A stretch of 42,159 nt of DNA from Acidobacteriota bacterium (GCA_013203475.1 JABMNV010000007.1:1-42159), one strand, 5' to 3'. Shown: positions 8,099-16,490, counted from the first letter of the stretch. Translations and numbers: made by a program. Notes: generated by a model from the sequence alone, not told the origin.

Positions 8099-8104
8099 AT
8101 TATG
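8099..8104 (-). promoter_or_regulatory. Candidate leaderless -10 element for dus
   Basis: Minus-strand CATAAT (5 of 6 to TATAAT) is followed by CGCTGG and then ATG 8092. The 6-nt spacing would put transcription initiation at the start codon. No ribosome binding site is seen. Confidence 0.45.
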
Positions 8105-8116
8105 TGTCCAATCACG

Positions 8117-8122
8117 AATAAT
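8117..8122 (+). promoter_or_regulatory. Candidate leaderless -10 element for hrpB
   Basis: AATAAT (5 of 6 to TATAAT) is followed by CACTGC and then GTG 8129, again a 6-nt spacing. Together with the dus element it makes a back-to-back pair within 40 nt. Confidence 0.4.
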
Positions 8123-8128
8123 CACTGC

Positions 8129-10456
8129 GTGTCTCGTCCCGCTACGCTCGTTGAGTTGCCCGTCGATGGACACCTGGCCTCGATTCGTGAGGCCCTCAGG
8201 TGCCATCGCGCCGTAGTCGTCACGGCGTCGCCGGGCGCTGGCAAGACCACCCGTGTGCCTCCAGCTCTGCTGCCCGAGGGGGCCGTGTTTGTGTTGCAAC
8301 CGCGGCGCGTGGCCGCACGGGCTATCGCGCGACGCATCGCGGACGAACGTGGATGGGCCGTCGGGCGTGAGGTGGGGTGGCACGTCCGCTTCGACCGACG
8401 TGTGTCGTCCGAGACGGTTTTGACCATCGCCACTGAAGGCATCCTGACTGCCCGACTCCAGCAGGACCCGTTGATGACCGGGGTGCGGACGATCGTGCTC
8501 GACGAGTTTCATGAACGCAGCATTTACGCTGACGTCGGGCTCGCGCTGGCGAAGCAGGCGTGGGTGGCGCGCGACGACCTCCAGTTGGTTGTGATGTCGG
8601 CCACACTGGACGCCACTGCTGTGTCGGCGTACTTGGGGGACTGTCCCGTCATCAGTGTTCCAGGGCGACAGTTCCCGCTCCGTGTGGAATACCAGCCTGG
8701 GGTCAGCGTTGATGCGGCGGTCCGGTCGGTCCTCCCCTCTGCCTCCGGTGCCATCCTGTGTTTTTTGCCTGGCGCGCGGGAGATCGAGCGTGCCGCTGAG
8801 GCGCTCAAACATCTCGGCGTGCCTGTCTTTGCGCTCCATGGGAGCCTGCCCGCCAATGCGCAAGACGACGCGTTGGCGCCGGGCGGCGGCGTGCGGGTCA
8901 TCCTGGCGACCAACCTGGCGGAGACCACCCTGACTGTGCCCGATGTGACGGTCGTGATTGATACGGGGCAGCACAAGGTGGCGCGGTACGACGCGACCCG
9001 AGGCATTGACACTTTGCGTGTGGAGCGCGTGCCGCAGGATTCTGCCGACCAACGGGCCGGTCGAGCCGGTCGGGTGCAGGCTGGTCGTGTCGTGCGCTTG
9101 TGGGATGCCCGTGACCGATTGCGGCCGCACCGCGAGGCCGAAATTTTCAGAGTCGATCTGGCCGCTCCGCTCCTCGACGTGTTGGTCTGGGGGGGGAACC
9201 CGACTGAATTCGACTGGCTCGAAGCGCCTCCGGATCGGGCGGTTGATGCGGCACTGGGGCTGCTTCGACGCCTGGGCGCCCTCGATCGAGATGGGCATCT
9301 GACGCCGAGGGGGGTGCAGTTGCAGCGCCTGGCGCTCCACCCACGTCTCGGTCGCCTGTTGTTGGAGGCGGGGGGCACGGTGCGCGCCGCGCGCGTGTGC
9401 GCGGCGATTGCCGATGGCGCCGACGCCGCAATTCTTGATGCTGCCTGGGACGGACGGTCACTGCCCCCGCACATTGAACAAGCCGCGCGTCACCTGACAC
9501 AGCGTGTCGCGCCTGCGCCTGCGGGGCACGACGACGACACCGCGTTGCGAAAGGCCGTGCTGGCGGCGTATCCCGACCGCGTCGCTCGGCGGCGCGCGAG
9601 AGGCAGTGACCGTTGTGTCCTCGCCAGCGGCGTCGGCGCGGTGATTGGACGCCGCGTGGCCCTTGACGATGAGTACTTTGTGGCGCTTGATGTCACCGCG
9701 GCTCCCGCTGCGGGGCTGGGCGACGCGCTGGTGCGCGCCGCCATCGGAATCGACCGGGCGTGGCTCCAGCCGACACGCACGGAAGTGCGTCATGTCCTCG
9801 ATCCCAAGAGTGGTCGCGTGCACGCGTCTCGGATCGAGTGGTACGACGCGCTGATGCTTGCCGAACATCGCGTGCCAGTCGAACCGGAGGCGGCGGAAGG
9901 CATCCTCCTGGATGCCTGGCTTGCCGCCTGGCGGATTCGGGATCCATCCAACCCCTCTGATCGCGATGCCCAACTCCTCCGGCGCCTGGCGTTTGCCCGT
10001 GCGGATCCAGCCCTCGAGCCAGACGGTGAAGCACGCGTTGAGGCGCTCGTCCGCGAGGCCGTGCGTGGCGCGCGGCAACTGAGTGACATCCGCCTCTCGC
10101 GGGTCGCACCTGTCCACCTGCTGCGGGGCGCCCCCGAGTCGCTACAGGTGCCAAGCGGAAGGGCTATCCCCCTCAGCTACGAGGCCGATGGAGCTGTGGT
10201 GGCTGCCGTGAAGCTGCAGGAGGTGTTTGGTTTGACCGACACGCCTCGTCTGGGACCCCGCCGCGTTCCGGTGACGTTCGAATTGCTGGCGCCCAACGGG
10301 CGGCCGGTGCAGATCACACGGGACCTGCAGAGCTTCTGGACCCGCGGCTATCCGGAAGTCCGCAAGGAGCTCAGGGCCCGCTATCCGAAGCATCCGTGGC
10401 CTGATGACCCGCGGATCGCCCAGGCGACCCACAGGACGCGACGGCGGCGGAAGTGA
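8129..10456 (+). CDS. hrpB: ATP-dependent RNA helicase HrpB
   Basis: A DEAH-box helicase of the HrpB family, about 775 residues. Motif I SPGAGKTT is near residue 35-42, motif II is DEFH in VLDEFHERS, motif III is MSATLDA, and motif VI is QRAGRAGR. These are followed by the helicase-associated region and the HrpB C-terminal domain (LRGAPESLQVPSGR, RRVPVTFELLAPNGRPVQITRDL, SFWTRGYPEVRKELRARYPKHPWP). The frame is open to ATG 8102, but that codon sits only 9 nt from the divergent dus start with no ribosome binding site. GTG 8129 has a -10-like hexamer 6 nt upstream, and the protein then starts close to the usual HrpB N-terminus. The RNA target in the cell is not known from the sequence. Confidence 0.93.
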   Translation: MSRPATLVELPVDGHLASIREALRCHRAVVVTASPGAGKTTRVPPALLPEGAVFVLQPRRVAARAIARRIADERGWAVGREVGWHVRFDRRVSSETVLTIATEGILTARLQQDPLMTGVRTIVLDEFHERSIYADVGLALAKQAWVARDDLQLVVMSATLDATAVSAYLGDCPVISVPGRQFPLRVEYQPGVSVDAAVRSVLPSASGAILCFLPGAREIERAAEALKHLGVPVFALHGSLPANAQDDALAPGGGVRVILATNLAETTLTVPDVTVVIDTGQHKVARYDATRGIDTLRVERVPQDSADQRAGRAGRVQAGRVVRLWDARDRLRPHREAEIFRVDLAAPLLDVLVWGGNPTEFDWLEAPPDRAVDAALGLLRRLGALDRDGHLTPRGVQLQRLALHPRLGRLLLEAGGTVRAARVCAAIADGADAAILDAAWDGRSLPPHIEQAARHLTQRVAPAPAGHDDDTALRKAVLAAYPDRVARRRARGSDRCVLASGVGAVIGRRVALDDEYFVALDVTAAPAAGLGDALVRAAIGIDRAWLQPTRTEVRHVLDPKSGRVHASRIEWYDALMLAEHRVPVEPEAAEGILLDAWLAAWRIRDPSNPSDRDAQLLRRLAFARADPALEPDGEARVEALVREAVRGARQLSDIRLSRVAPVHLLRGAPESLQVPSGRAIPLSYEADGAVVAAVKLQEVFGLTDTPRLGPRRVPVTFELLAPNGRPVQITRDLQSFWTRGYPEVRKELRARYPKHPWPDDPRIAQATHRTRRRRK

Positions 10457-10462
10457 TAAGTT
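10457..10462 (+). promoter_or_regulatory. Candidate leaderless -10 element for the E1 fusion gene
   Basis: TAAGTT (TAnnnT) begins immediately after the hrpB stop and ends 6 nt before GTG 10469. It is the weakest match of the set. No ribosome binding site precedes the GTG. Confidence 0.3.
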
Positions 10463-10468
10463 GACGCC

Positions 10469-12940
10469 GTGGCCAGTCGGAGAACCCACGGTCCCCTGCG
10501 CGAAGGGTTGCGCGCGTTTGTTGCTGAGCGTCACCCGTTCGGGTTGCCCGCAGTGTTGGGCGCCTTTGATTCGCTCAATTCCGTGCACGACCTGAGGCGT
10601 GTGCGGTCTCACTTGCGTCAGATGTTGCCGGATGCGATTCGCACTCACCTGACCAGCGGCGCGCATCCCCCGGTCGATACCACGCCTGGGGTCGGCAGCG
10701 ATGTGCGTGTCTCGCTGGCCGCCACGGACCTGATCGAGGCCGTGGACGGCTTTCTGGCGCGGTCAGCGATTGCGCAGTCGTTTACCGATGACGAACGGTT
10801 GGAAATGTTGCGGGGCATGTTGTTGACGCGGGCCGTCGACAATCGCCTGAAGCAATTCTTCGCCGGCGGGGAAGTGAAATACGGTCGCGCGTCGTTTCAG
10901 GGCAAGGGATTTCGATCGCTCGGCCAAGAAGCCATCTATGCGGCTCCCCTTCGCTTGCGGCGTGGCGCCGATTGGCAGTCGGCCGACCTCGGCTGGACCG
11001 GTGATGTTGTGGCGCCGCTCATTCGCGACCTGGGCGCCGCACTGGCGATGCGCGGTGATGGCGGAGCCGTTCGCCAGGTCTTGAGTGCGCAGATGGGCAA
11101 GGCCGGCCCCCCGATGGATGGGCGTGACCTGCACCTGGGTGACTTCCAGTGGGGCGTGTTACCCGCGTCGGCCCCGCTGACCATCAGCACGCTGACGGCT
11201 GCCGGCCTCGGATGCGCGTTTGCCCAGCAGCGCAGCGGCCGCGTGGCTGTGTCGTTCATCGGCGAGGGTGGTTCTTCGCTTGGGGAATGGCACGAAGCGA
11301 TTAATGTCTGCGCGGCGCGGAAATGGCCAGTGCTGTTCTGCCTGCAGAACAATCAGACCGCGTTGTCTACCCCGGTTGCTGAGCAGTCGGCTGTCCGCGT
11401 CTTCGCCGACAAGGCGGTTGGATACGGCGTTCAGGGCGTCACGATTGACGGAACCGACCCTGAAGCGATCGCGGCCACGTTTGCGTGGGCGGCCGATCTC
11501 GCACGCGCGGGTGGCGGTCCAACCCTCATTGAACTCGTGGCCATGCGCATGTGTGGGCACGCCCATCACGATGACATGTTGTATCTCGGCAAAGACCCGC
11601 ATCCCGGATGGGGTTACCCCCCCCTGACCCCGCAGGGGTATGCCGATCCGACGCTGTACGCCTTCTGGAGCCAGCGGGATCCGCTGGTCACCTACGCGGA
11701 TCGATTGATCGCACAGGGCCTGATAGACGCCGAGGGTGTGGCGATGCTCAAACTCGAGGTGGAGACACTGGTGGAGGCAGAAGCGCAGGCAGTGATTGCG
11801 GCGCCATGGCCAGACCCCGCCCGCGGGACTGAGGGGGTCTTTGCCGACGACCCGATCGACCGGCGTCGTGTTGAAGTGCTGGACCCCGCGATTCGACACG
11901 TTCGTGGTGCCAGGCCGACGGCCACGCTGCCGGTGGAGCCAGCGCCGCCGTTCGACAAGAATGGCGCGACGCTGCTCGAGGCGGTCATGCACGGCGTGGG
12001 CGATGCGCTGGCCGCTGACCCACGCGTGTTTGTCTTCGGCGAAGACGTTGGTGGTCAATATGGCAACGCCTTCCTGCTGCTGCGCCCACTGCTGAAACAG
12101 TACGGCGATCGCATCCTGAATTCGCCGCTGGCTGAGGGCGCCGTGCTCGGTACCTGTATCGGGGCTGCGCTGGCCGGACTGCGCCCGATCGGCGAAATGC
12201 AGTTCAACGATTTCGTGGCGACGGGCTTCAACCAGTTGGTGAACAATGCGGCGAAGATTCGGTTCCGTTGGGGCGGCAGTGTCCCCATGGTCGTGCGAAT
12301 GCCCTGGGGAGGCCTACGGCATGCCGGACCGTATCATTCGCAGAATACCGAGCCGTGGTTCTATCGGACGCCGGGACTCAAGATCGTCGTACCGTCAACG
12401 CCCCATGATGCACGCGCGCTGATGGCTGCGGCGGTGGCTGACCCTGATCCGGTCCTCTATTACGAACACATCGGACTCTATCGGGATCCTCGGGTCAAGC
12501 AACTCATGGACGAGAAGCCGCCCGCGCCAATTCCTCTCGGCAAAGCCGCGCTACGGCGTGCCGGGACGGACCTCGTGATCATCTCTTATGGGGCGTACGT
12601 CCACGTGGCCCTGCGCGTCGCAGAACGGCTCCAGGCGTCGCACATCGAGGCCGCCGTGCTCGATCTGCGATCGCTCGCCCCGCTCGATCGTGAGGCCGTC
12701 CTCGATCTGTCGCGCGCCACAGGAAAGGTGCTGATCGTTCACGAGGATTCGCGTTCCGGAGGAATTGGCGAGTCCTTGGCAGCCATGATCCAGGAGGAGG
12801 CGTTTGAGTGGCTCGACGCGCCGGTCCGCATCCTGGGAGCGCTTGATACGCCGGTGCCTTATTCGCCGCCGCTGGAAGACGCGTTTCTGCCGAGCGAAGC
12901 CGATGTGGAGCGCGCTGCCCGATTGCTTGTGGATTACTGA
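10469..12940 (+). CDS. Fused alpha-beta E1 subunit of a 2-oxoacid (branched-chain/pyruvate-type) dehydrogenase
   Basis: Thiamine-diphosphate-dependent decarboxylase component of a 2-oxoacid dehydrogenase complex, with both subunits in one 823-residue chain. The alpha half (about 105-480) carries LRGMLLTRAVDNRLKQFF and the ThDP/Mg motif from GEG at 265-267 to NN at 294-295. GEG rather than GDG is also seen in branched-chain enzymes. It continues with RMCGHAHHDD. The beta half (about 495-823) has FVFGEDVGGQYGN, the ThDP-activating Glu in SPLAEGA, and FNDFVATGFNQLVNNAAK, then the transketolase C-terminal domain (VHEDSRSGGIGESLAAMI). The first 100 residues are an extension I do not recognise. No E2 or E3 genes are in the window. 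Confidence 0.92.
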   Translation: MASRRTHGPLREGLRAFVAERHPFGLPAVLGAFDSLNSVHDLRRVRSHLRQMLPDAIRTHLTSGAHPPVDTTPGVGSDVRVSLAATDLIEAVDGFLARSAIAQSFTDDERLEMLRGMLLTRAVDNRLKQFFAGGEVKYGRASFQGKGFRSLGQEAIYAAPLRLRRGADWQSADLGWTGDVVAPLIRDLGAALAMRGDGGAVRQVLSAQMGKAGPPMDGRDLHLGDFQWGVLPASAPLTISTLTAAGLGCAFAQQRSGRVAVSFIGEGGSSLGEWHEAINVCAARKWPVLFCLQNNQTALSTPVAEQSAVRVFADKAVGYGVQGVTIDGTDPEAIAATFAWAADLARAGGGPTLIELVAMRMCGHAHHDDMLYLGKDPHPGWGYPPLTPQGYADPTLYAFWSQRDPLVTYADRLIAQGLIDAEGVAMLKLEVETLVEAEAQAVIAAPWPDPARGTEGVFADDPIDRRRVEVLDPAIRHVRGARPTATLPVEPAPPFDKNGATLLEAVMHGVGDALAADPRVFVFGEDVGGQYGNAFLLLRPLLKQYGDRILNSPLAEGAVLGTCIGAALAGLRPIGEMQFNDFVATGFNQLVNNAAKIRFRWGGSVPMVVRMPWGGLRHAGPYHSQNTEPWFYRTPGLKIVVPSTPHDARALMAAAVADPDPVLYYEHIGLYRDPRVKQLMDEKPPAPIPLGKAALRRAGTDLVIISYGAYVHVALRVAERLQASHIEAAVLDLRSLAPLDREAVLDLSRATGKVLIVHEDSRSGGIGESLAAMIQEEAFEWLDAPVRILGALDTPVPYSPPLEDAFLPSEADVERAARLLVDY

Positions 12941-12960
12941 TCGCGGCCATCTGATTGCCG

Positions 12961-13701
12961 ATGCCCCGTAGTTGGCCACTCTGGATCGCCGCCCTGGTCA
13001 GTCTTGTCACTGGCGTGGGACTCGCGATGCGCCCCGGTCGCCTCGATGATTGTTTTCTTGTTGTCAGTTGGGTGGAGTCACTGCGCGCAGGCGTGACACC
13101 GTTCACGCCCGACGTCGGAGCCGACTACCCCCCATGGGCCCTGGTCACGCTCGCGCCGCTCGCCTGGCTGTCAGACGTGCTTCCACCCGATTTCGTCGCC
13201 CTGGTGTGGATCGGCCTGAATCTCGCGCTTTCCGGACTGGTCGTGTCACTCTCGTCGTTGTATCCGATCATCCGCTCGACGATTGATGTGGTCATCTGGC
13301 TGGCCGCTGCCTGGCTGTGCGGCGTCTCGCTGGCGCAGGCCAATTTCATCGGCGCGACGGTTGTGTTCGCTGCCGGGGCGGTGGCAATGGCCGGATTCGG
13401 ATTTGTCTCGGCGGCATTCGCGGTCGTCTTTAAGCGCGGCGATCCCGTCTTGTGGTTATTCGGCGCCATGAGCTTCCTGCTCGGCGGTGTGTTGTATCCC
13501 ACCGACATCCTGCCGCCGGTACTGGCCGCGTTGTCGCAGGCGTTGCCTGCGACGCATGCGCTCAACGCGATGCGTGCCGTCCTCCTCGACGGCGCGTCGC
13601 TCCGGGAGGTGGCGCCGCAACTGGCGAGTCTGGTGGCATTTGGCGTGATCGGCGGAGCCATTCAGATGGCTCGAGAGAGAGGGAGTCTCGGGCATGGCTG
13701 A
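12961..13701 (+). CDS. Chimeric membrane protein: GT87-like N-terminus joined to ABC-2 permease C-terminus
   Basis: A 246-residue hydrophobic protein made of two unlike halves. Residues 1 to about 140 look like the start of a GT87/DUF2029 polyprenol-phosphate-dependent mannosyltransferase: first helix, RPGRLDDCFLVVSWVESL, the YPPWALVTLAPLAWL block, and SLAQANFIGA near 122-131. From about 145 onward (FVSAAFAVVFKRGDPVLWL, FLLGGVLYPTDILPP, ALPATHALNAMRAVLL, ending RERGSLGHG) it is the terminal part of an ABC-2 transporter permease. The frame is open throughout. The likely origin is a deletion that removed the rest of the glycosyltransferase, the ABC ATPase and the permease N-terminus. It overlaps the methyltransferase start by 8 nt. 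Function is doubtful; an assembly join is the main alternative. Confidence 0.75.
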   Translation: MPRSWPLWIAALVSLVTGVGLAMRPGRLDDCFLVVSWVESLRAGVTPFTPDVGADYPPWALVTLAPLAWLSDVLPPDFVALVWIGLNLALSGLVVSLSSLYPIIRSTIDVVIWLAAAWLCGVSLAQANFIGATVVFAAGAVAMAGFGFVSAAFAVVFKRGDPVLWLFGAMSFLLGGVLYPTDILPPVLAALSQALPATHALNAMRAVLLDGASLREVAPQLASLVAFGVIGGAIQMARERGSLGHG

Positions 13702-14497
13702 GCGGGCGCCTGAAGGGTGGCACGGCTGGGATACCTACGCACCCTTTTACGACTGGGAGAACGCACGCACGCTGGGCCGCCGCGATGTGGCGTTCTGGGT
13801 TGAGACCTTGCGCGACACCCAGGGCCATGTGCTGGAGTTGGGTTGCGGCACCGGCCGACTGCTGGCCCCGATTGCCAGGAGTTGGATCACGGTCGGCGCC
13901 GAGTCCCCGCGGCGGTTGATGGGGATCGATCGATCCGCGCCGATGCTCGCACGCGCGCGTCGACGCGTGTCCCGTGTGCCGCGGGCGGCCAGGCCCCTGC
14001 TCATGCGCGGTGACGTCCGGGCGCTGCCCGTGCGACCTCGGACCCTGGGAGGCGTTGTGGCGGCCTACGGGTTGCTCCAATCCCTGTTGAGTGATCGGGA
14101 TCTCGACGCCACACTGCTCGCTGCGGCCACCGCCCTGGGGAGTGGAGGAATGCTGGGCATCGATTTGGTCCCCGATTTGTCTGTATGGGAGGAGTACACT
14201 CAGCGCGTGCCCCTTCGCGGGCGTCTGTCGGCAGGCACGACGCTGACTTTGGTGGAGTCGGTGAGGCAAGAACGCCGAAAAGGCCTCACCATCTTTGACG
14301 AGGAGTATGTGGAGCGTCGAGGGCGGCACGTGCGCCGGCATGCGTTCCAACTGACGTTCCGCACCCTGCCGATGGCTCAGATCCTGGCTCGACTCGAACG
14401 GGTTGGCTTCCGAATCGACGCCGTCTACGGCAGCTACAACGGAGACCCGTGGCATTCCGAGGCTGGCGTCTGGTTGGTGGTGGCCCGGCGTCGATAG
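13694..14497 (+). CDS. Class I SAM-dependent methyltransferase
   Basis: A 267-residue SAM-dependent methyltransferase. Motif I is HVLELGCGTGRLL (about 44-56), followed by the acidic residue of motif II in LMGIDRSAPML and a motif III-like stretch (RGDVRALPV, GVVAAYGLLQSLL). The C-terminal part (FRTLPMAQILARLERVGFRIDAVYG) is the usual lid and last strands of methyltransferase type 11/25 enzymes. The substrate is unknown. It follows the chimeric membrane gene; clustering of glycosyltransferase, ABC-2 exporter and methyltransferase remnants would fit an old surface-polysaccharide locus. The N-terminal HGWDTYAPFYDWENARTLG is typical of this family. Confidence 0.88.
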   Translation: MAERAPEGWHGWDTYAPFYDWENARTLGRRDVAFWVETLRDTQGHVLELGCGTGRLLAPIARSWITVGAESPRRLMGIDRSAPMLARARRRVSRVPRAARPLLMRGDVRALPVRPRTLGGVVAAYGLLQSLLSDRDLDATLLAAATALGSGGMLGIDLVPDLSVWEEYTQRVPLRGRLSAGTTLTLVESVRQERRKGLTIFDEEYVERRGRHVRRHAFQLTFRTLPMAQILARLERVGFRIDAVYGSYNGDPWHSEAGVWLVVARRR

Positions 14498-14505
14498 TCG
14501 CGTGC

Positions 14506-14511
14506 TACGAT
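14506..14511 (+). promoter_or_regulatory. Candidate extended -10 promoter of the yebC-ruv operon
   Basis: TACGAT preceded by TG one base upstream (TGcTACGAT) fits an extended -10 element, and lies just after the methyltransferase stop. It predicts a leader of roughly 48 nt ahead of the yebC start at 14566. No good -35 was seen. Confidence 0.35.
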
Positions 14512-14526
14512 GCAGGCTCCATTTTT

Positions 14527-14557
14527 CCGCCCGGAAGGGCGCATCGCAAGGCGGGAG
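14527..14557 (+). promoter_or_regulatory. Alternative hairpins in the yebC leader
   Basis: CGCCC (14528-14532) and GGGCG (14537-14541) form a 5-bp stem closed by GGAA. The overlapping CCGCC (14527-14531) could instead pair with GGCGG (14550-14554), which touches the GGGAG ribosome binding site at 14553-14557. The two folds are mutually exclusive. Confidence 0.3.
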
Positions 14558-14565
14558 ATCCAAGC

Positions 14566-15315
14566 ATGTCAGGCCATTCCAAGTGGCACACAATCAAGCA
14601 CAAAAAGGGCGCGGCCGACGCAAAGCGCGGCAAGATCTTTACGCGCATCATTAAGGAACTGACTGTAGCGGCCAGAAATGGCGGCGGCGACCCGGACATG
14701 AATCCCCGGCTGCGAACGGTCATTGCAGATGCCAAGCAGGTCAACATGCCTGCCGACAATATCAAGCGGGCCATTCGCCGAGGCACCGGTGAAGAGGAGG
14801 GCGTTTCCTACGACGAAGTCATGTACGAGGGGTACGGGCCAGGCGGCGTGGCGGTGTTGGTCGATACCCTGACCGATAACCGTAACCGCACAGTGAGCGA
14901 GGTTCGCTTCATTTTCGGGAAGTACGGCGGCAACCTGGGCGAGGCCAACAGTGTCGGATGGATGTTCGACAAGAAGGGCCTGATCGTTGTCGACAAATCG
15001 ACGACCCAGGAAGATGTCCTCATGGACACCGCGCTCGAGGCGGGTGCCGACGACATGAAAGACGACGGGGAGACGTGGGAAGTGACGTGCAGTCCCGACG
15101 CGCACCAGGCGGTTGTTGATGCGATCAAGGCGTCAGGCGTCGAACCCACGCGGTCGGAGGTCGCGATGTTGCCGCAGAACTACGTCACAATTGAGGGAAA
15201 AGCGTTGCGGCAGATGATGAAGCTCATGGAAGCCCTCGACGATAACGACGACACGCGCAACGTCTGGTCAAATGCCGACTTTGACGAGACGGATATCGAG
15301 GCCTCGCTGGCGTGA
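14566..15315 (+). CDS. yebC: YebC/PmpR-family protein (TACO1-like)
   Basis: A 249-residue YebC-family protein. It begins with the family hallmark MSGHSKWHTIKHKKG. Then come the helical second region (ARNGGGDPDMNPRLR, NMPADNIKRAIRRGTGE), YEGYGPGGVAVLV.TLTDNRNRT, and the C-terminal domain ending in LEALDDNDD...VW.NADFD. Family members have been described as transcriptional regulators and, more recently, as translation factors that relieve ribosome stalling. It is the first gene of the yebC-ruvCAB arrangement found in many bacteria. The GGGAG site upstream and the conserved N-terminus fix the ATG at 14566 although the frame is open further upstream. Confidence 0.97.
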   Translation: MSGHSKWHTIKHKKGAADAKRGKIFTRIIKELTVAARNGGGDPDMNPRLRTVIADAKQVNMPADNIKRAIRRGTGEEEGVSYDEVMYEGYGPGGVAVLVDTLTDNRNRTVSEVRFIFGKYGGNLGEANSVGWMFDKKGLIVVDKSTTQEDVLMDTALEAGADDMKDDGETWEVTCSPDAHQAVVDAIKASGVEPTRSEVAMLPQNYVTIEGKALRQMMKLMEALDDNDDTRNVWSNADFDETDIEASLA

Positions 15316-15875
15316 AAATTTTCGGCATCGATCCCGGCTCGACCCGCACTGGCTATGGGTGTGTTGAGACCGACGGCACGCGGCACCGGTTGGTGACGTG
15401 CGGGGCGATCGCGCCACCGGCCGGCGCGACCTTTCCCGAGAAGCTTCATGTGATCCACGACGCACTCTCGCGCCTGATTCGCGAGGCGGCACCCGAGTGT
15501 GTGGTGGTGGAGAGTCTCTTCCACGCCAGGAATGCCCGGTCGGCGTTGCAGTTGGCGCACGCCCGAGGGGTGGCGCTGCTGGCAGCCGTGCAGGTGGGGC
15601 TGCCGATCGTGGAATACACGCCGGCCGAAATCAAGCTGGCGGTCGTGGGCTACGGTCGGGCAGACAAGGCGCAGGTGCAGCAGATGGTCAAGTTGCTGTT
15701 GGGGTTGGACACCGTGCCGACGCCTTCCGACGCAGCTGATGCGTTAGCCGCAGCCTTGTGCCACAGCCATTCCGGCACCTCAGCTCTGGAGCGGCGCGCG
15801 ACACGCTCGTTACCTCGCCATCTGACGAACTGGCGAGATTTTCGGCCGGTCCCGACCGGGCGCCGGGCCGTATAG
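15312..15875 (+). CDS. ruvC: Holliday junction endonuclease RuvC
   Basis: Crossover-junction endodeoxyribonuclease that resolves Holliday junctions delivered by RuvAB. The RNase H-like catalytic acidic residues are visible: Asp7 in FGIDPGSTRTGYG, Glu in CVVVESLF, and the C-terminal DAADALAAALCH. The 187-residue length is slightly longer than E. coli RuvC because of an Arg-rich tail after SALERRATRSLP. GTG 15312 overlaps the yebC stop (GTGA), so translation is coupled. ruvA follows after 9 nt. Confidence 0.97.
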   Translation: MKIFGIDPGSTRTGYGCVETDGTRHRLVTCGAIAPPAGATFPEKLHVIHDALSRLIREAAPECVVVESLFHARNARSALQLAHARGVALLAAVQVGLPIVEYTPAEIKLAVVGYGRADKAQVQQMVKLLLGLDTVPTPSDAADALAAALCHSHSGTSALERRATRSLPRHLTNWRDFRPVPTGRRAV

Positions 15876-15884
15876 CGGCACACG

Positions 15885-16490
15885 GTGATCGCACAACTGA
15901 CCGGACAATTGCTCGAGAAGGACGCCCACCGTGTGCAGCGGTTGGTGATCGATGTCCACGGCGTTGGCTACGAGGTGCTGGCGCCGCTCTCGACGGTCTA
16001 CACACTCGGCGATCCGGGCGCGGTGGTCTCGCTGAGGATTCACACGCATGTTCGCGAGGATGCCATCCAGTTGTTCGGGTTTGCCACGGCCCTGGAGTTG
16101 ACCTTGTTTGAGCGCCTGATCGCCGTCAGTGGCGTTGGGCCGAGGCTGGCGCTGGCCATTTTGTCAGGCGTGGAACCGGCCGATCTGGTTCGGGCGATTC
16201 GCGGCAATGACTTGGGCCGACTGACCGCCATCCCTGGTGTCGGTCGAAAGACAGCCGAACGGTTGGTTGTGGAGTTGCGCGATCGCCTCGCGAAGGATCT
16301 CGGTGAGACGGAGTCGGCTTCCGTGAGCGTTGGTGGCGTGGTCCGCGACGACCTGCTGTCCGCGCTCGCGAATCTTGGCTATCAACGCGCCGCCGCTGAA
16401 AAAGCCGTTGAGCGCGTCCTGGGCAGAGGAGCCGACACCGCGGGCTTTGAACCTGCACTGCGCGAGGTCCTGAAGGAGTTGGCGCGGTGA
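15885..16490 (+). CDS. ruvA: Holliday junction DNA helicase subunit RuvA
   Basis: Forms the tetrameric junction-binding core that loads RuvB rings on Holliday junctions. The 201-residue protein has the N-terminal OB-fold ([39 protein letters not shown]), two helix-hairpin-helix motifs ([16 protein letters not shown] and [19 protein letters not shown]) and a C-terminal RuvB-binding domain ([20 protein letters not shown]). It uses a GTG start and ends overlapping the GTG of ruvB. Confidence 0.97.
   Translation: MIAQLTGQLLEKDAHRVQRLVIDVHGVGYEVLAPLSTVYTLGDPGAVVSLRIHTHVREDAIQLFGFATALELTLFERLIAVSGVGPRLALAILSGVEPADLVRAIRGNDLGRLTAIPGVGRKTAERLVVELRDRLAKDLGETESASVSVGGVVRDDLLSALANLGYQRAAAEKAVERVLGRGADTAGFEPALREVLKELAR

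Noticed and set aside
8093-9340. Long minus-strand open frame continuous with dus, extending it to 782 codons
   Set aside because: It is antisense to the well-supported hrpB helicase gene and shows no protein motif; high GC content keeps antisense frames open.
9458-10117. 219-codon minus-strand open frame inside hrpB
   Set aside because: Antisense to the conserved HrpB C-terminal domain; composition is typical of a shadow frame.
13562-14593. 343-codon minus-strand open frame
   Set aside because: It lies antisense to the chimeric membrane gene and the methyltransferase, with low-complexity Arg/His/Gln composition and no motif.
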